Shown here one piece after another: positions 9,928 through 18,450 of a DNA stretch of 50,942 nucleotides. How positions within the stretch are numbered: position 1 is the stretch's first letter; each line of letters begins with the position of its first letter. The DNA is from Streptococcus suis (GTDB lineage Bacteria; Bacillota; Bacilli; Lactobacillales; Streptococcaceae), in NCBI RefSeq assembly GCF_024509555.1, contig NZ_JAMWEL010000016.1, positions 1 through 50,942 of the forward strand, in the 5' to 3' direction. A program made the position numbers and the translations under genes. A model generated the notes under the pieces. The model searched no databases, was not told the origin of the DNA, and saw only the letters and a list, made by a program, of their open reading frames with translations.

Positions 9928-11139
9928 ATGTCTACATTTAATCGTATTCACCTGGTGGTTATGGATTCTGTCGGAATTGGTGCAGCACCAGATGCAGATA
10001 AATTTTTCAACGCTGGGATTGCGGACACGGAGTCTGACACCCTCGGTCACATCTCTGAAAAAGCAGGTCTTGCTGTACCAAACATGGCAAAAATCGGTCT
10101 TGGGAACATCCCTCGTGACACAGCTCTTGCTACGGTTCCTGCTGTGGAAAATCCGACTGGTTACGTGACCAAGTTAGAAGAAGTATCGCTCGGAAAAGAT
10201 ACTATGACAGGCCACTGGGAAATCATGGGCCTCAATATCACTGAGCCATTCGATACGTTCTGGGACGGCTTCCCAGAGGAGATTTTGACAAAAATCGAAG
10301 AATTCTCAGGCCGTAAAATCATCCGCGAGGCGAATAAGCCGTATTCAGGTACAGCTGTCATTGATGACTTTGGCCCTCGCCAAATGGAAACTGGGGAGTT
10401 GATTGTGTACACTTCCGCAGACCCAGTCCTTCAGATTGCAGCCCACGAAGACATTATTCCCTTGGACGAATTGTACCGTATCTGTGAGTACGCTCGTTCG
10501 ATTACGCTTGAACGCCCAGCTCTTCTTGGTCGTATCATCGCTCGTCCATACGTTGGTGAGCCGGGTAATTTCTCTCGGACTGCCAACCGTCATGACTATG
10601 CGGTGTCACCGTTTGAAGCAACTGTTCTCAACAAGCTTGCGGATGCAGGAGTTCCTACCTACTCTGTCGGCAAAATCAGCGATATTTTCAACGCATCAGG
10701 TATTACTAACGACATGGGCCACACCAAGTCAAACATGCACGGTGTAGATGTCCTTCTTGACACCATGCAGTTGGCTGACTTTGAGAAAGGTTTCTCATTT
10801 ACCAATTTGGTTGACTTTGATGCTGTTTATGGTCACCGTCGTGACATCGAAGGCTACCGCGATTGCTTGCAGGAATTCGATGCCCGTATTCCAGAGTTGA
10901 TTGAAAATTTACGTGAAGATGACCTGCTCTTGATTACGGCTGACCATGGAAATGATCCATCCTACGCAGGTACAGACCATACACGTGAATACATTCCACT
11001 CTTGGCTTATAGCAAATCCTTCACAGGTAGCGGCGTTTTGCCAGTCGGACATTTTGCGGATATCTCAGCGACTATTGCTGAAAACTTCGGTGTTGAAAAA
11101 GCTATGATTGGCGAAAGCTTCTTAGGAGCCCTAGTCTAA
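9928..11139 (+). CDS. deoB: Phosphopentomutase
   Basis: Converts (deoxy)ribose 1-phosphate to the 5-phosphate, linking nucleoside phosphorolysis to central metabolism. It belongs to the alkaline-phosphatase superfamily, with metal-binding motifs [17 protein letters not shown] at the start, [13 protein letters not shown], and [19 protein letters not shown] near the end. I choose ATG 9928 ([11 protein letters not shown]) because AAAAGGAG lies just upstream and the product has the usual 403 residues; the open frame extends 30 codons further upstream without a site. It overlaps the next gene by one base (TAATG). Confidence 0.97.
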   Translation: MSTFNRIHLVVMDSVGIGAAPDADKFFNAGIADTESDTLGHISEKAGLAVPNMAKIGLGNIPRDTALATVPAVENPTGYVTKLEEVSLGKDTMTGHWEIMGLNITEPFDTFWDGFPEEILTKIEEFSGRKIIREANKPYSGTAVIDDFGPRQMETGELIVYTSADPVLQIAAHEDIIPLDELYRICEYARSITLERPALLGRIIARPYVGEPGNFSRTANRHDYAVSPFEATVLNKLADAGVPTYSVGKISDIFNASGITNDMGHTKSNMHGVDVLLDTMQLADFEKGFSFTNLVDFDAVYGHRRDIEGYRDCLQEFDARIPELIENLREDDLLLITADHGNDPSYAGTDHTREYIPLLAYSKSFTGSGVLPVGHFADISATIAENFGVEKAMIGESFLGALV

Positions 11140-11495
11140 TGGAACAACTGACGGTCTATATCAATCCCGACTGTAGCAAATGTAAGAAATTACAAGTCTT
11201 ATTACCTAGTCAGAACTTGGACATCAAGTGGGTCAATTATTTAGAAAATCCTTTGACAGAGGCAGAATTGACAGCTCTTTTGAAAAAAATGGGCAGTCAA
11301 CCTTCAGCAGTCATTCGGTTGACAGAAGAGGAACGAGCAGGCTTGTCAGAAGAAGAACTTTTCCAGCGTTTATTGGAAGAACCTACTACTCTTAATCGCC
11401 CCATTATTGAGCGAGAGCAGACAGCCTTCCTCTGTCGTCCACTTGAAATCATTAAAGAAAAAATGCCAGAATACGACTGGTCAGCTTATTTATAA
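11139..11495 (+). CDS. ArsC/Spx-family thioredoxin-fold protein
   Basis: 118 residues. A CxxC motif (PDCSKCKK, C10 and C13) follows the first strand, and NRPIIE and FLCRPLEII match the C-terminal motif of the ArsC family. The fold is glutaredoxin-like. True arsenate reductases of this class have a single N-terminal cysteine in CGTSRN; the CxxC here is closer to the Spx/YffB branch, so the substrate is unknown. It starts on the deoB stop codon and is followed 11 nt later by a second ArsC paralogue. Confidence 0.8.
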   Translation: MEQLTVYINPDCSKCKKLQVLLPSQNLDIKWVNYLENPLTEAELTALLKKMGSQPSAVIRLTEEERAGLSEEELFQRLLEEPTTLNRPIIEREQTAFLCRPLEIIKEKMPEYDWSAYL

Positions 11496-11506
11496 GAAAG
11501 GTAGCT

Positions 11507-11911
11507 ATGGACAAAGTAACCATTTACCACAATCCAGAATGTGGCACTTCTCGCAACACTCTTGCCCTCATTCGCCATATTGGGATTGAGCCTGAAGTAA
11601 TTCTTTACTTAGAGACACCTCCTACCAAGGAAAAATTGGTAGAGTTGCTGGCGGAAATGGGATTAACAGCAAAAGATCTACTTCGGACCAATGTGCCCCC
11701 TTATGAAAATATGGGAATTGATTGGGACAAGGCAGACGAGGATGATATTTTATCTGCAATGGTTACAGAACCAATCCTCATCAATCGACCGATTGTTGTG
11801 AGTTCCAAAGGGGTGAAATTGTGCCGTCCGTCGGAAATTGTGCTGGATTTACTCCCGCCAATGACAGCAGATTTTATCAAGGAAGAAGGAGAAGTTGTCT
11901 CTCCTCGCTAA
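11507..11911 (+). CDS. arsC: Arsenate reductase, glutaredoxin type
   Basis: 134 residues. HNPECGTSRNT holds the single catalytic cysteine (C12) of ArsC of the R773 type. ILYLETPPTKEKL, LLRTNVPPYE, LINRPIVV and KLCRPSEIVLDLLPP follow the classic ArsC template closely. In that family the enzyme reduces arsenate with glutathione and glutaredoxin. No arsenite exporter or ArsR regulator lies nearby, so in this place it may work as a general thiol reductase. A ribosome site (AAAGGTAG) lies upstream, 11 nt after the sister gene. Confidence 0.88.
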   Translation: MDKVTIYHNPECGTSRNTLALIRHIGIEPEVILYLETPPTKEKLVELLAEMGLTAKDLLRTNVPPYENMGIDWDKADEDDILSAMVTEPILINRPIVVSSKGVKLCRPSEIVLDLLPPMTADFIKEEGEVVSPR

Positions 11912-12005
11912 GAGTGACGGCTTACAGTTGTCTGCTCGGTAGCAATAAAGAGAATATGTATAATACGACTGGAAGAAACTAATTGCTATTTTTTGAGGCA
12001 ATAAT

Positions 12006-12260
12006 ATGGAATTTATCATATCTTATAAAGAAGAATTTAGTTTAGTAGCTGTTTCTTACGAGAGTGGATACAGTAGTCTATATGAATGTGAACGATTATT
12101 TATAAGATTAAAAGAATACTCAGACTATTTTGAAAGTGATCTAATTCGTTTATATGATATGGGCACAGATTGTCAAAATCAAATGATTACCGATATTGAA
12201 CAAACAAGACATCTTGCATTAGAAAAATATTATAATAAAGATTGTAAAGACTTTTATTAA
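12006..12260 (+). CDS. Hypothetical 84-aa acidic protein
   Basis: I do not recognise this protein. It begins MEFIISYKEEFSLVAVSYES and is rich in aromatic and acidic residues (many Tyr, Glu, Asp), with no signal peptide or membrane segment. It lies 12 nt before punA and ends just before the punA ribosome site, so the two are probably co-transcribed. Its coding sequence is visibly AT-richer than deoB and punA on either side, which suggests a recent arrival. No ribosome site is strong; GAGGCAATAAT precedes the ATG. Confidence 0.6.
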   Translation: MEFIISYKEEFSLVAVSYESGYSSLYECERLFIRLKEYSDYFESDLIRLYDMGTDCQNQMITDIEQTRHLALEKYYNKDCKDFY

Positions 12261-12272
12261 AAAGGAGAAAAA

Positions 12273-13082
12273 ATGAGTTTACTTGCAAAAATTTATGAAA
12301 CAAAAGCTTTTTTAGAAGAAAAAGGAATGATTAAGCCAGAATTCGGTTTGATTTTAGGTTCTGGCTTGGGCGAATTAGCGGAAGAAGTAGAAAATGCTAT
12401 TGTCATCGACTATGCAGATATTCCAAACTGGGGTAAGTCAACAGTTGTAGGTCACGCTGGTAAGTTGGTTTATGGTGATTTGGCTGGTCGCAAGGTTTTG
12501 GCGCTTCAAGGTCGTTTCCACTTTTACGAAGGCAATCCAATGGAAGTTGTGACTTTCCCAGTCCGTGTCATGAAAGCCCTTGGTTGTGAAGGCGTGATTG
12601 TTACTAATGCTGCAGGTGGTATCGGCTACGGTCCAGGTACCCTTATGGCCATTACAGACCACATCAACATGACTGGCCAAAATCCATTGATTGGCGAAAA
12701 CTTGGAAGAATTTGGTCCACGTTTCCCAGATATGTCTAACGCCTACACCAAAGAATACCGTGAAAAAGCGCATGCTGTTGCGGAAAAATTGGGTATCAAG
12801 TTGGACAATGGTGTTTACCTCGGTGTGACAGGTCCTACATACGAGACACCTGCTGAAATCTTGGCCTTCAAGACCATGGGTGCCCACGCAGTTGGTATGT
12901 CAACAGTGCCAGAAGTCATCGTCGCAGCTCACTCAGGTATGAAAGTCTTGGGAATTTCTGCTATCACTAACTTTGCGGCAGGTTTCCAATCCGAACTCAA
13001 CCACGAAGAAGTGGTAGAAGTAACCGAGCAAATCAAGGGCAACTTCAAGGGATTGGTGAAAGCTATCTTGGCTGAGTTGTAG
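12273..13082 (+). CDS. punA: Purine-nucleoside phosphorylase (trimeric PNP class)
   Basis: Cleaves (deoxy)guanosine and inosine with phosphate to base and ribose 1-phosphate, which DeoB then isomerises. It has 269 residues, typical of class II trimeric PNP. Motifs include LILGSGLGELAEEV (phosphate loop), VVGHAGKLVYG, LQGRFHFYEG, IVTNAAGGI and GPTYETPAEI ... VGMSTVPEVIVAAHSGM. The ribosome site AAAGGAG sits 7 nt before ATG. It is followed 9 nt later by the LemA-like gene. Confidence 0.96.
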   Translation: MSLLAKIYETKAFLEEKGMIKPEFGLILGSGLGELAEEVENAIVIDYADIPNWGKSTVVGHAGKLVYGDLAGRKVLALQGRFHFYEGNPMEVVTFPVRVMKALGCEGVIVTNAAGGIGYGPGTLMAITDHINMTGQNPLIGENLEEFGPRFPDMSNAYTKEYREKAHAVAEKLGIKLDNGVYLGVTGPTYETPAEILAFKTMGAHAVGMSTVPEVIVAAHSGMKVLGISAITNFAAGFQSELNHEEVVEVTEQIKGNFKGLVKAILAEL

Positions 13083-13091
13083 GAGGGACCA

Positions 13092-13796
13092 ATGACCAAC
13101 AAACCCTGGTTCAGTGTTCTGAAAGGGATAGGCATTATTGCGCTACTTACAATCGTATGGTTGTTCTTCTTCGCAGTTATTGATACAAGTGGCTCTGAAA
13201 CCAACTATGAGCCTTTTGATGGTGCTTCGATTATTTGTGCAGTAATTTCTTATCTGATTATTTTATTTATACTACAATATAATAAGGTTGTTCACTTAAA
13301 AGAGGAGATTACCACTTCTTACAATGCAATAGAGATTAAACAACTACATGTTACAAAGTTGTTGGACCAACTACAAGAAGTGACGGATAAAATTGTAGAT
13401 CACGAGTTAAAAATGTCTGTGAAGAATACTTTTTCCGAGTTGATTGAAGAGGAGAAGCAATCAGATCGTTTGACTGCAGAAGGAAATGATGCCAATCATC
13501 ATCAGACCAAGAAGAAATTTACTTCCAATTCAGGTTCAAACAATTTCCATGACCATCTGTCGCAACAATCTGAAAAAGTTACAAAGTTGGGGGAACGGAT
13601 CGAACGGGATACAAAAGGAAGGGCTGATGAGAGTTTGCGGGATTTGATGCAAGAAATCAAAGAAGCTGAAGCTCTGGTGACCAACCAACGCCTGTATTAC
13701 AACGATACGGTTTCACAATACAATAAATCAATCTATGCCTTGCCATTTGCCTTCTTAAGAGGGACACTTGGTTTTAAGGAGCAAGCCTATATGTAA
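13092..13796 (+). CDS. LemA-like membrane protein
   Basis: 234 residues. Two hydrophobic segments at about residues 10-30 and 47-63 are followed by a long hydrophilic helical region. The C-terminus NQRLYYNDTVSQYNKSIYAL and LRGTLGFKEQAYM match the end of LemA-family proteins (YN..V..YN ... P ... GF). The usual LemA N-terminal core is more divergent. The role of LemA proteins is not settled. It sits 9 nt after punA behind GGAGGG, so it is probably in the same transcript and separates the two nucleoside phosphorylase genes. Confidence 0.7.
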   Translation: MTNKPWFSVLKGIGIIALLTIVWLFFFAVIDTSGSETNYEPFDGASIICAVISYLIILFILQYNKVVHLKEEITTSYNAIEIKQLHVTKLLDQLQEVTDKIVDHELKMSVKNTFSELIEEEKQSDRLTAEGNDANHHQTKKKFTSNSGSNNFHDHLSQQSEKVTKLGERIERDTKGRADESLRDLMQEIKEAEALVTNQRLYYNDTVSQYNKSIYALPFAFLRGTLGFKEQAYM

Positions 13797-13842
13797 CCTA
13801 GTCAATTTGGAATCTGTGTTACATAAATAGAGAAAAGAAAGG

Positions 13843-13859
13843 AAGGGCTAGTAGCCCTT
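13843..13859 (+). promoter_or_regulatory. Stem-loop between ribosome site and start of deoD
   Basis: AAGGGCT (13843-13849) and AGCCCTT (13853-13859) form a perfect 7-bp stem with loop AGT. It directly follows and partly includes the only Shine-Dalgarno-like run (AAAGGAAGG) before deoD. Folding would sequester the site or bring it closer to the start codon. Confidence 0.6.
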
Positions 13860-13869
13860 TGTGAAAAAA

Positions 13870-14583
13870 ATGAGTATCCATATTTCCGCAAAACCAGGCG
13901 AAATCGCTGATAAAATTTTGCTTCCTGGTGATCCGCTTCGTGCTAAATTTATCGCTGAAAACTTCCTTGAAGACGCAGTTTGCTTCAACGAAGTTCGCAA
14001 TATGTTCGGCTACACAGGTACCTATAAGGGTCATCGTGTCTCTGTCATGGGAACAGGTATGGGAATGCCATCCATCTCTATCTATGCCCATGAATTGATC
14101 AACGAATATGGTGTGAAAAAACTAATTCGTGTGGGAACAGCAGGCTCACTGAGTGCTGATGTTCATGTTCGTGAATTGGTCTTGGCGCAAGCAGCAGCAA
14201 CCAACTCTAAAATGATGAACATTGACTGGCCAGAATATGACTTGCCACAAATTGCAAGTTTCAACCTTTTGGACAAGGCCTATCACATTGCCAAAGACCT
14301 GAATCTGACGACTCATGTCGGCAATGTTCTGTCTTCAGATAGTTTCTACTCACCAAAACTTTTCAGTCGTAATTTGGAACTTGGTCAAATTGGTGTCAAG
14401 GCAGTCGAAATGGAAGCAGCAGCCCTCTACTACTTGGGTGCTAAATTTGGCGTTGAAACACTGGCTATTATGACCATTTCTGATAGCTTGGTCAATCCAG
14501 AAGAAGATACCACAGCAGAAGAGCGTCAAAACACCTTCACAGACATGATGAAGGTTGGTTTGGAGACCCTAATTTCTGAATAA
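13870..14583 (+). CDS. deoD: Purine-nucleoside phosphorylase DeoD (hexameric class)
   Basis: Phosphorolyses purine (deoxy)nucleosides, including adenosine, and complements PunA. I place the start at ATG 13870 ([20 protein letters not shown]), which gives 237 residues and the conserved family N-terminus. A GTG at 13861 would add three residues (MKK) and lies nearer the ribosome site. Motifs: [14 protein letters not shown] (phosphate binding), [36 protein letters not shown] (ribose binding) and [12 protein letters not shown] with the catalytic aspartate. The spacing to the ribosome site is unusually long because a stem-loop lies in between. Confidence 0.94.
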   Translation: MSIHISAKPGEIADKILLPGDPLRAKFIAENFLEDAVCFNEVRNMFGYTGTYKGHRVSVMGTGMGMPSISIYAHELINEYGVKKLIRVGTAGSLSADVHVRELVLAQAAATNSKMMNIDWPEYDLPQIASFNLLDKAYHIAKDLNLTTHVGNVLSSDSFYSPKLFSRNLELGQIGVKAVEMEAAALYYLGAKFGVETLAIMTISDSLVNPEEDTTAEERQNTFTDMMKVGLETLISE

Positions 14584-14586
14584 AAA

Positions 14587-14634
14587 ATAGGCAAACTATT
14601 TATGCAATTTTGCATAATAGCTTGTCTTTTTTTA
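14587..14634 (+). terminator. deoD terminator
   Basis: A long imperfect stem (AGGCAAACTATTTATGCA with TGCATAATAGCTTGTCT) is followed by a run of seven T. Confidence 0.85.
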
Positions 14635-14644
14635 GTAAATAGGT

Positions 14645-14690
14645 TATAATGAAGAAAACGTTTACAAAAATTGATAGAAACGTTTCTGAA
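14645..14690 (+). promoter_or_regulatory. glgP promoter with two LacI-family operators
   Basis: A -10 TATAAT (14645-14650) is followed by two AACGTT-centred palindromes, AAAACGTTTA (centre 14659/14660) and GAAACGTTTC (centre 14681/14682). Their centres are 22 bp apart, about two helical turns. Such sites bind CcpA or MalR-type repressors, and the position over and after the start site implies repression by glucose or by absence of maltodextrin. Confidence 0.7.
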
Positions 14691-14726
14691 TGATTACATT
14701 AATATATTTAAAAAAGGAGTATTAGA

Positions 14727-17000
14727 GTGATTAATTTACAAAATTTTGTCCAGTCTATGTATGCTAAACGTATCGAGGACTGTTCAGACTATGAACTATA
14801 CTATGCTTTGCTCGCATTTACCAAGCAGCAAAGTGAGGCAAAATACACCAATGAGCAGAAGAAAAAAGTATATTACATTTCTGCGGAATTCTTGATTGGT
14901 AAACTCTTGTCCAACAACCTGATTAACTTAGGTGTCTATGATGAGGTGAAGAGCCAGTTAGCAGCTGCTGGCAAGGATTTGATTGCCATTGAAGATGTCG
15001 AAATGGAGCCATCTCTTGGTAACGGTGGTTTGGGTCGCTTGGCTGCCTGCTTCCTTGATTCCATTGCAAGTCTTGGTCTAAATGGTGATGGTGTTGGTCT
15101 TAACTATCACTTTGGACTATTCCGTCAGTTGTTTGAATACCACCAACAATCGGCAGTGCCAAATGAGTGGATTACGCCACGTTCTTGGTTGACTGAGTCA
15201 CCAATTTCTTATCAAGTACCTTTTGCAAATTTTACTTTGACTTCTAAGTTGTACGATATCGATGTACCTGGCTATAAGACAGAACGGAAGAACCGCTTGC
15301 GTTTGTTTGACTTAGGCTCTGTGGATGACAATATCATCTATGATGGGATTGAGTTTGACAAGGAAGACATTTTCCGCAATTTGACTCTCTTCCTCTATCC
15401 AGATGATTCAACGGATGAGGGGAAAGTTCTCCGAATCTTCCAACAATATTTCATGGTATCCAACGCGGCTCAACTCTTGATTGATGAAGCAGTTGCTAAA
15501 GGTTCAAACCTCCATGACTTGCCAGACTATGCAGTGGTTCAAATCAACGACACTCACCCATCGCTTGTCATTCCAGAATTGATTCGTTTGTTGGAGCTTC
15601 GCGGTATTTCCTTTGATGAGGCAATCGAAATTGTTAAGAAGATGACTGCCTATACCAACCACACTATCTTGTCTGAAGCCCTTGAGAAATGGCCGCTTGA
15701 TTTCTTGAATCGTGTGGTTCCTCACTTAGTACCATTTATCGAGGAGTTGGACCGTCGTGCAAAAGAAGTGAAGAATGATCCAGCAGTCAATATCATCGAT
15801 GAACATGGCCGTGTTCACATGGCACACATGGATATTCACTATGGATATTCTATCAACGGTGTGGCTGCCCTCCATACTGAAATCTTGAAAACTTCTGAGT
15901 TGAAGGCCTTTTACGAGCTCTATCCAGAGAAGTTTAACAACAAGACAAACGGTATCACCTTCCGCCGTTGGCTTATGCATGCCAACCCAAGTCTAGCAAG
16001 CTACCTTGATAGCTTGCTCGGCCATGGTTACCACCACGATGCCAGTGAGTTAGAGAAACTCTTAGATCACAAAGACAGTAAGGAATTGAGAGCATGGTTG
16101 GAAAAAACAAAGCAACACAACAAGCGGAAGTTGCAACGTCATATTGCCAAAACTCAAGGTGTAGATGTCAATCCTGAATCTATCTTTGATGTGCAAATCA
16201 AGCGTATGCACGAGTACAAGCGTCAACAGATGAATGTCCTCTATGTTATCCATAAGTATTTGGATATCAAGGCAGGTAATATCCCGACTCGTCCGTTAAC
16301 AGTCTTCTTTGGAGGAAAAGCAGCTCCAGCCTATACAACAGCTCAAGACATCATCCACTTGATTCTGGTCTTATCACAGGTTATTAAAAATGATCCAGAA
16401 GTGGCACCACATTTGCAGCTAGTTATGATTGAGAACTACAACGTAACCGAAGCTAGCTTTATCATTCCAGCAGCGGATATTTCTGAGCAAATTTCACTTG
16501 CATCTAAGGAAGCATCTGGTACAGGTAACATGAAATTCATGCTGAACGGTGCCTTAACTATCGGTACAGATGATGGTGCCAATGTGGAAATTCATGAATT
16601 GGTTGGCGATGAAAACATCTACATCTTCGGTCAAGATAGCCAGACTGTTATCAACCACTATGCAAATGGAACCTATCATCCTTATGCCTTCTATGAGCGT
16701 GAAGCCATCCGTCCATTGATTGATTTCATCACTTCTGACACTATTCGTCAGGCTGGTGGTATCGATGAACGCCTCTGGCGCCTGCAGGACAACCTCAAGC
16801 ACAATGACCACTTCATGACCCTGCTGGACTTGGAAGACTATATTGTGACTAAGGAAAGAATGTTGGCTGACTATGAAGACCGCGATAGCTGGTTGGACAA
16901 GGTCATCGTCAACATTGCCAAGGCTGGTTTCTTCTCTTCAGACCGTACTATCCAACAGTACAACGAAGACATCTGGCATTTGGAAACAAAAGGAAAATAA
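14727..17000 (+). CDS. glgP: Glycogen/maltodextrin phosphorylase
   Basis: PLP-dependent phosphorylase that releases glucose 1-phosphate from alpha-1,4-glucans. It has 757 residues, the size of streptococcal GlgP/MalP. It starts at GTG 14727 behind [47 protein letters not shown] and [13 protein letters not shown] are family signatures, and [18 protein letters not shown] contains the lysine-bearing PLP segment; TDDGANVEI follows. In many streptococci it forms an operon with malQ; here malQ is not adjacent, and glgP is alone between two terminators with its own sugar-type operators. Confidence 0.95.
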   Translation: MINLQNFVQSMYAKRIEDCSDYELYYALLAFTKQQSEAKYTNEQKKKVYYISAEFLIGKLLSNNLINLGVYDEVKSQLAAAGKDLIAIEDVEMEPSLGNGGLGRLAACFLDSIASLGLNGDGVGLNYHFGLFRQLFEYHQQSAVPNEWITPRSWLTESPISYQVPFANFTLTSKLYDIDVPGYKTERKNRLRLFDLGSVDDNIIYDGIEFDKEDIFRNLTLFLYPDDSTDEGKVLRIFQQYFMVSNAAQLLIDEAVAKGSNLHDLPDYAVVQINDTHPSLVIPELIRLLELRGISFDEAIEIVKKMTAYTNHTILSEALEKWPLDFLNRVVPHLVPFIEELDRRAKEVKNDPAVNIIDEHGRVHMAHMDIHYGYSINGVAALHTEILKTSELKAFYELYPEKFNNKTNGITFRRWLMHANPSLASYLDSLLGHGYHHDASELEKLLDHKDSKELRAWLEKTKQHNKRKLQRHIAKTQGVDVNPESIFDVQIKRMHEYKRQQMNVLYVIHKYLDIKAGNIPTRPLTVFFGGKAAPAYTTAQDIIHLILVLSQVIKNDPEVAPHLQLVMIENYNVTEASFIIPAADISEQISLASKEASGTGNMKFMLNGALTIGTDDGANVEIHELVGDENIYIFGQDSQTVINHYANGTYHPYAFYEREAIRPLIDFITSDTIRQAGGIDERLWRLQDNLKHNDHFMTLLDLEDYIVTKERMLADYEDRDSWLDKVIVNIAKAGFFSSDRTIQQYNEDIWHLETKGK

Positions 17001-17088
17001 ATTGGAGTACTATTTTGGGTTAGTGACTAGTTGTAAATGAATGTCACAGGAAAGACTACTTGCTTTGATTGTCAACAATTCTTAATTA

Positions 17089-17131
17089 TCATATAAAAAA
17101 ATAGAGGAAAATCCTCTATTTTTTTATGATA
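17089..17131 (+). terminator. Bidirectional terminator after glgP
   Basis: ATCATATAAAAAAATAGAGG and CCTCTATTTTTTTATGAT form a long, nearly perfect stem with loop AAAAT and T-runs on both sides. The 90 bases between glgP and this hairpin hold nothing I recognise. Confidence 0.9.
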
Positions 17132-17178
17132 ACCAACAATAATATGTTATACTATTAATAAAGTGTGGAGGTTTTTAT

Positions 17179-17853
17179 ATGAGTCATCATTTTGTTCCAT
17201 CTGTTTTTTCGGATTTACGACAGGATATTGTTCAGGTGCCTGAGGTCATTAAAACATGTAGTGGTATTCGAATCTATGGTCGTCGTATTCGTTCGGTCTT
17301 GTTTACAACGGATGTATCCATTATAGCCAATCACAATGCGGATGCTATTTTAGCTGTCTATCCCTTTACACCAAGTCCTGCTATTATCAAAAGTATCATG
17401 ATGGTTTCCTCGGTTCCTGTTTTGGCAGGTGTTGGGGGCGGTTTAACGACAGGATTAAGGTCAGCCAATATGAGCCTGCTTTCAGAGTCTGAGGGGGCTT
17501 ATGCAGTTGTTGTAAATGGCCCCACGGATGTCAAAACAATTGAGGAGATCAATAAGATGGTTGATATTCCGATTATTTATACAGTTGTATCTGAAAAATC
17601 TGATATTGCTTCCCGAATTGAAGCAGGTGTTGATATTTTAAACGTTTCCTGTGGTGTAGATACACCAAATGTAGTTAGGAAAATTCGAGAATCATTTCCA
17701 GATTTTCCAATTATAGCCACAGGTGGTCCAACTGAAGAATCAATCCGGCGCGTGATTGAAGCTGGTGCAAATGCCGTTTCCTATACAGCACCAAGTAATG
17801 GTGAGCTTTTCAAAGGGAAAATGGAAAAGTATCGAAAATACGCCAAGGACTAA
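17179..17853 (+). CDS. TIM-barrel phosphate-binding family protein
   Basis: 224 residues with the look of a (beta/alpha)8 barrel: alternating strands such as GADILNVSCGVD-like and the C-terminal phosphate-binding loops PIIATGGPTEESIRRVIEAG and AVSYTAPS. LAGVGGGLTTGLRSANMSLL is another conserved loop. Streptococcal homologues are usually annotated only as a putative hydrolase; the actual reaction is unknown to me. GTGGAGG precedes ATG 17179, and TATACTATTAA upstream can act as the -10. It stands alone between the glgP terminator and the tRNA gene. Confidence 0.7.
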   Translation: MSHHFVPSVFSDLRQDIVQVPEVIKTCSGIRIYGRRIRSVLFTTDVSIIANHNADAILAVYPFTPSPAIIKSIMMVSSVPVLAGVGGGLTTGLRSANMSLLSESEGAYAVVVNGPTDVKTIEEINKMVDIPIIYTVVSEKSDIASRIEAGVDILNVSCGVDTPNVVRKIRESFPDFPIIATGGPTEESIRRVIEAGANAVSYTAPSNGELFKGKMEKYRKYAKD

Positions 17854-17860
17854 CCAGCCC

Positions 17861-17889
17861 TTGCATTCTTCTATTTTATAAGTTAAAAT
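17861..17889 (+). promoter_or_regulatory. tRNA-Arg promoter
   Basis: TTGCAT (17861-17866) and TAAAAT (17884-17889) with a 17-bp spacer; the predicted start lies just before the mature tRNA at 17900. Confidence 0.75.
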
Positions 17890-17899
17890 AGAAGAGTAA

Positions 17900-17971
17900 C
17901 TTCCCTTAGTTAAATGGATATAACAAATTCCTCCTAAGAATTAGTTGCTGGTTCGATTCCGGCAGGGGAGA
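17900..17971 (+). tRNA. tRNA-Arg (anticodon CCT)
   Basis: All four arms fold: acceptor CTTCCCT with AGGGGAG, D stem GTTA/TAAC, anticodon stem AATTC/GAATT around loop CTCCTAA (anticodon CCT), and T arm GCTGG-TTCGATT-CCGGC. The discriminator base is A and no CCA is encoded. It reads the rare AGG codon. This tRNA is a frequent attachment site for integrative elements in streptococci, and a dead integrase lies next to its 3' end. Confidence 0.95.
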
Positions 17972-17985
17972 TTAAGTAAACTATA

Positions 17986-18022
17986 AAACCCTTGAATTAT
18001 CAATATTTTCAAGGGTTTTGTT
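17986..18022 (+). terminator. tRNA-Arg terminator
   Basis: AAACCCTTGAA and TTCAAGGGTTTT pair around an AT-rich loop, followed by a T-rich stretch. Confidence 0.85.
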
Positions 18023-18060
18023 TTGTCTAAAAATTGATCAAGGGGCACGAAAGGGGCAAG

Positions 18061-18200
18061 CTAAAAGAGTTCCACTGTACTCTTGTTGATGCAGTCTAAT
18101 ATATCATGAGCAGTGTTTGAGTCTATTTTGAGGGGCGGTGTGGGTCCGATTGCCCTACACGATCCATGACAACTTTATCGATAGGTAAAGATGAATTAAA
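18061..18200 (-). pseudogene. Tyrosine-recombinase (integrase) C-terminal remnant
   Basis: Read on the minus strand, 18200-18136 encodes PIDKVVMDRVGQSDPH, the conserved end region of phage/ICE integrases (family form VMDRVGHSDPxTTLKIYSHV). A one-base shift near 18134 moves the reading into LKIDSNTAHDILDCINKS and TVELF, then a stop at 18061-18063. In this alignment the catalytic tyrosine (KIYSHV) has become D, and no upstream catalytic domain remains. It lies head-to-3'-end beside tRNA-Arg, the normal position of an integrase in an integrated element. I infer a decayed or imprecisely excised element. Confidence 0.75.
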
Positions 18201-18218
18201 AGTCAATTAGTGGTTGTA

Positions 18219-18374
18219 ATGAAAGCTAAGTATATTGGAAAAACTGAATCTCATATTTTGGATAATGGGAAAATTTATGAAATCCTTTCGGTTGAACAAG
18301 GGTGGTACCGTATGATAGATAAATCTGGAGAAGATTACCTATACCCAGCTGAAGAATTTGAAATTGTAACATAA
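18219..18374 (+). CDS. Small conserved-looking hypothetical protein (51 aa)
   Basis: MKAKYIGKTESHILDNGKIY is followed by EILSVEQGWYRMIDKSGEDY and ends LYPAEEFEIVT. It looks like a compact beta-rich, SH3-like domain; similar short proteins occur in streptococci, but I know no function. GTTGTA before the ATG is a poor ribosome site. The stop runs directly into a strong terminator hairpin, which supports a real gene. It sits between the integrase remnant and clcF and may be cargo of the lost element. Confidence 0.65.
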   Translation: MKAKYIGKTESHILDNGKIYEILSVEQGWYRMIDKSGEDYLYPAEEFEIVT

Positions 18375-18414
18375 TCAAAAAGCATTCGAGATATCGAGTG
18401 CTTTTTGATTATTT
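18375..18414. terminator. Bidirectional terminator
   Basis: AATCAAAAAGCATTCGA pairs with TCGAGTGCTTTTTGATT around a short loop, with T/A runs on both sides. It can serve the 51-aa gene and the convergent clcF. Confidence 0.9.
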
Positions 18415-18450
18415 GCAACATAGACAGAAGTAATAAACAGTATTAGCAAA

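Noticed and set aside
12006..12260. Toxin or antitoxin role for the 84-aa protein
   Set aside because: No partner gene, no DNA-binding or nuclease motif, and it is linked to punA.
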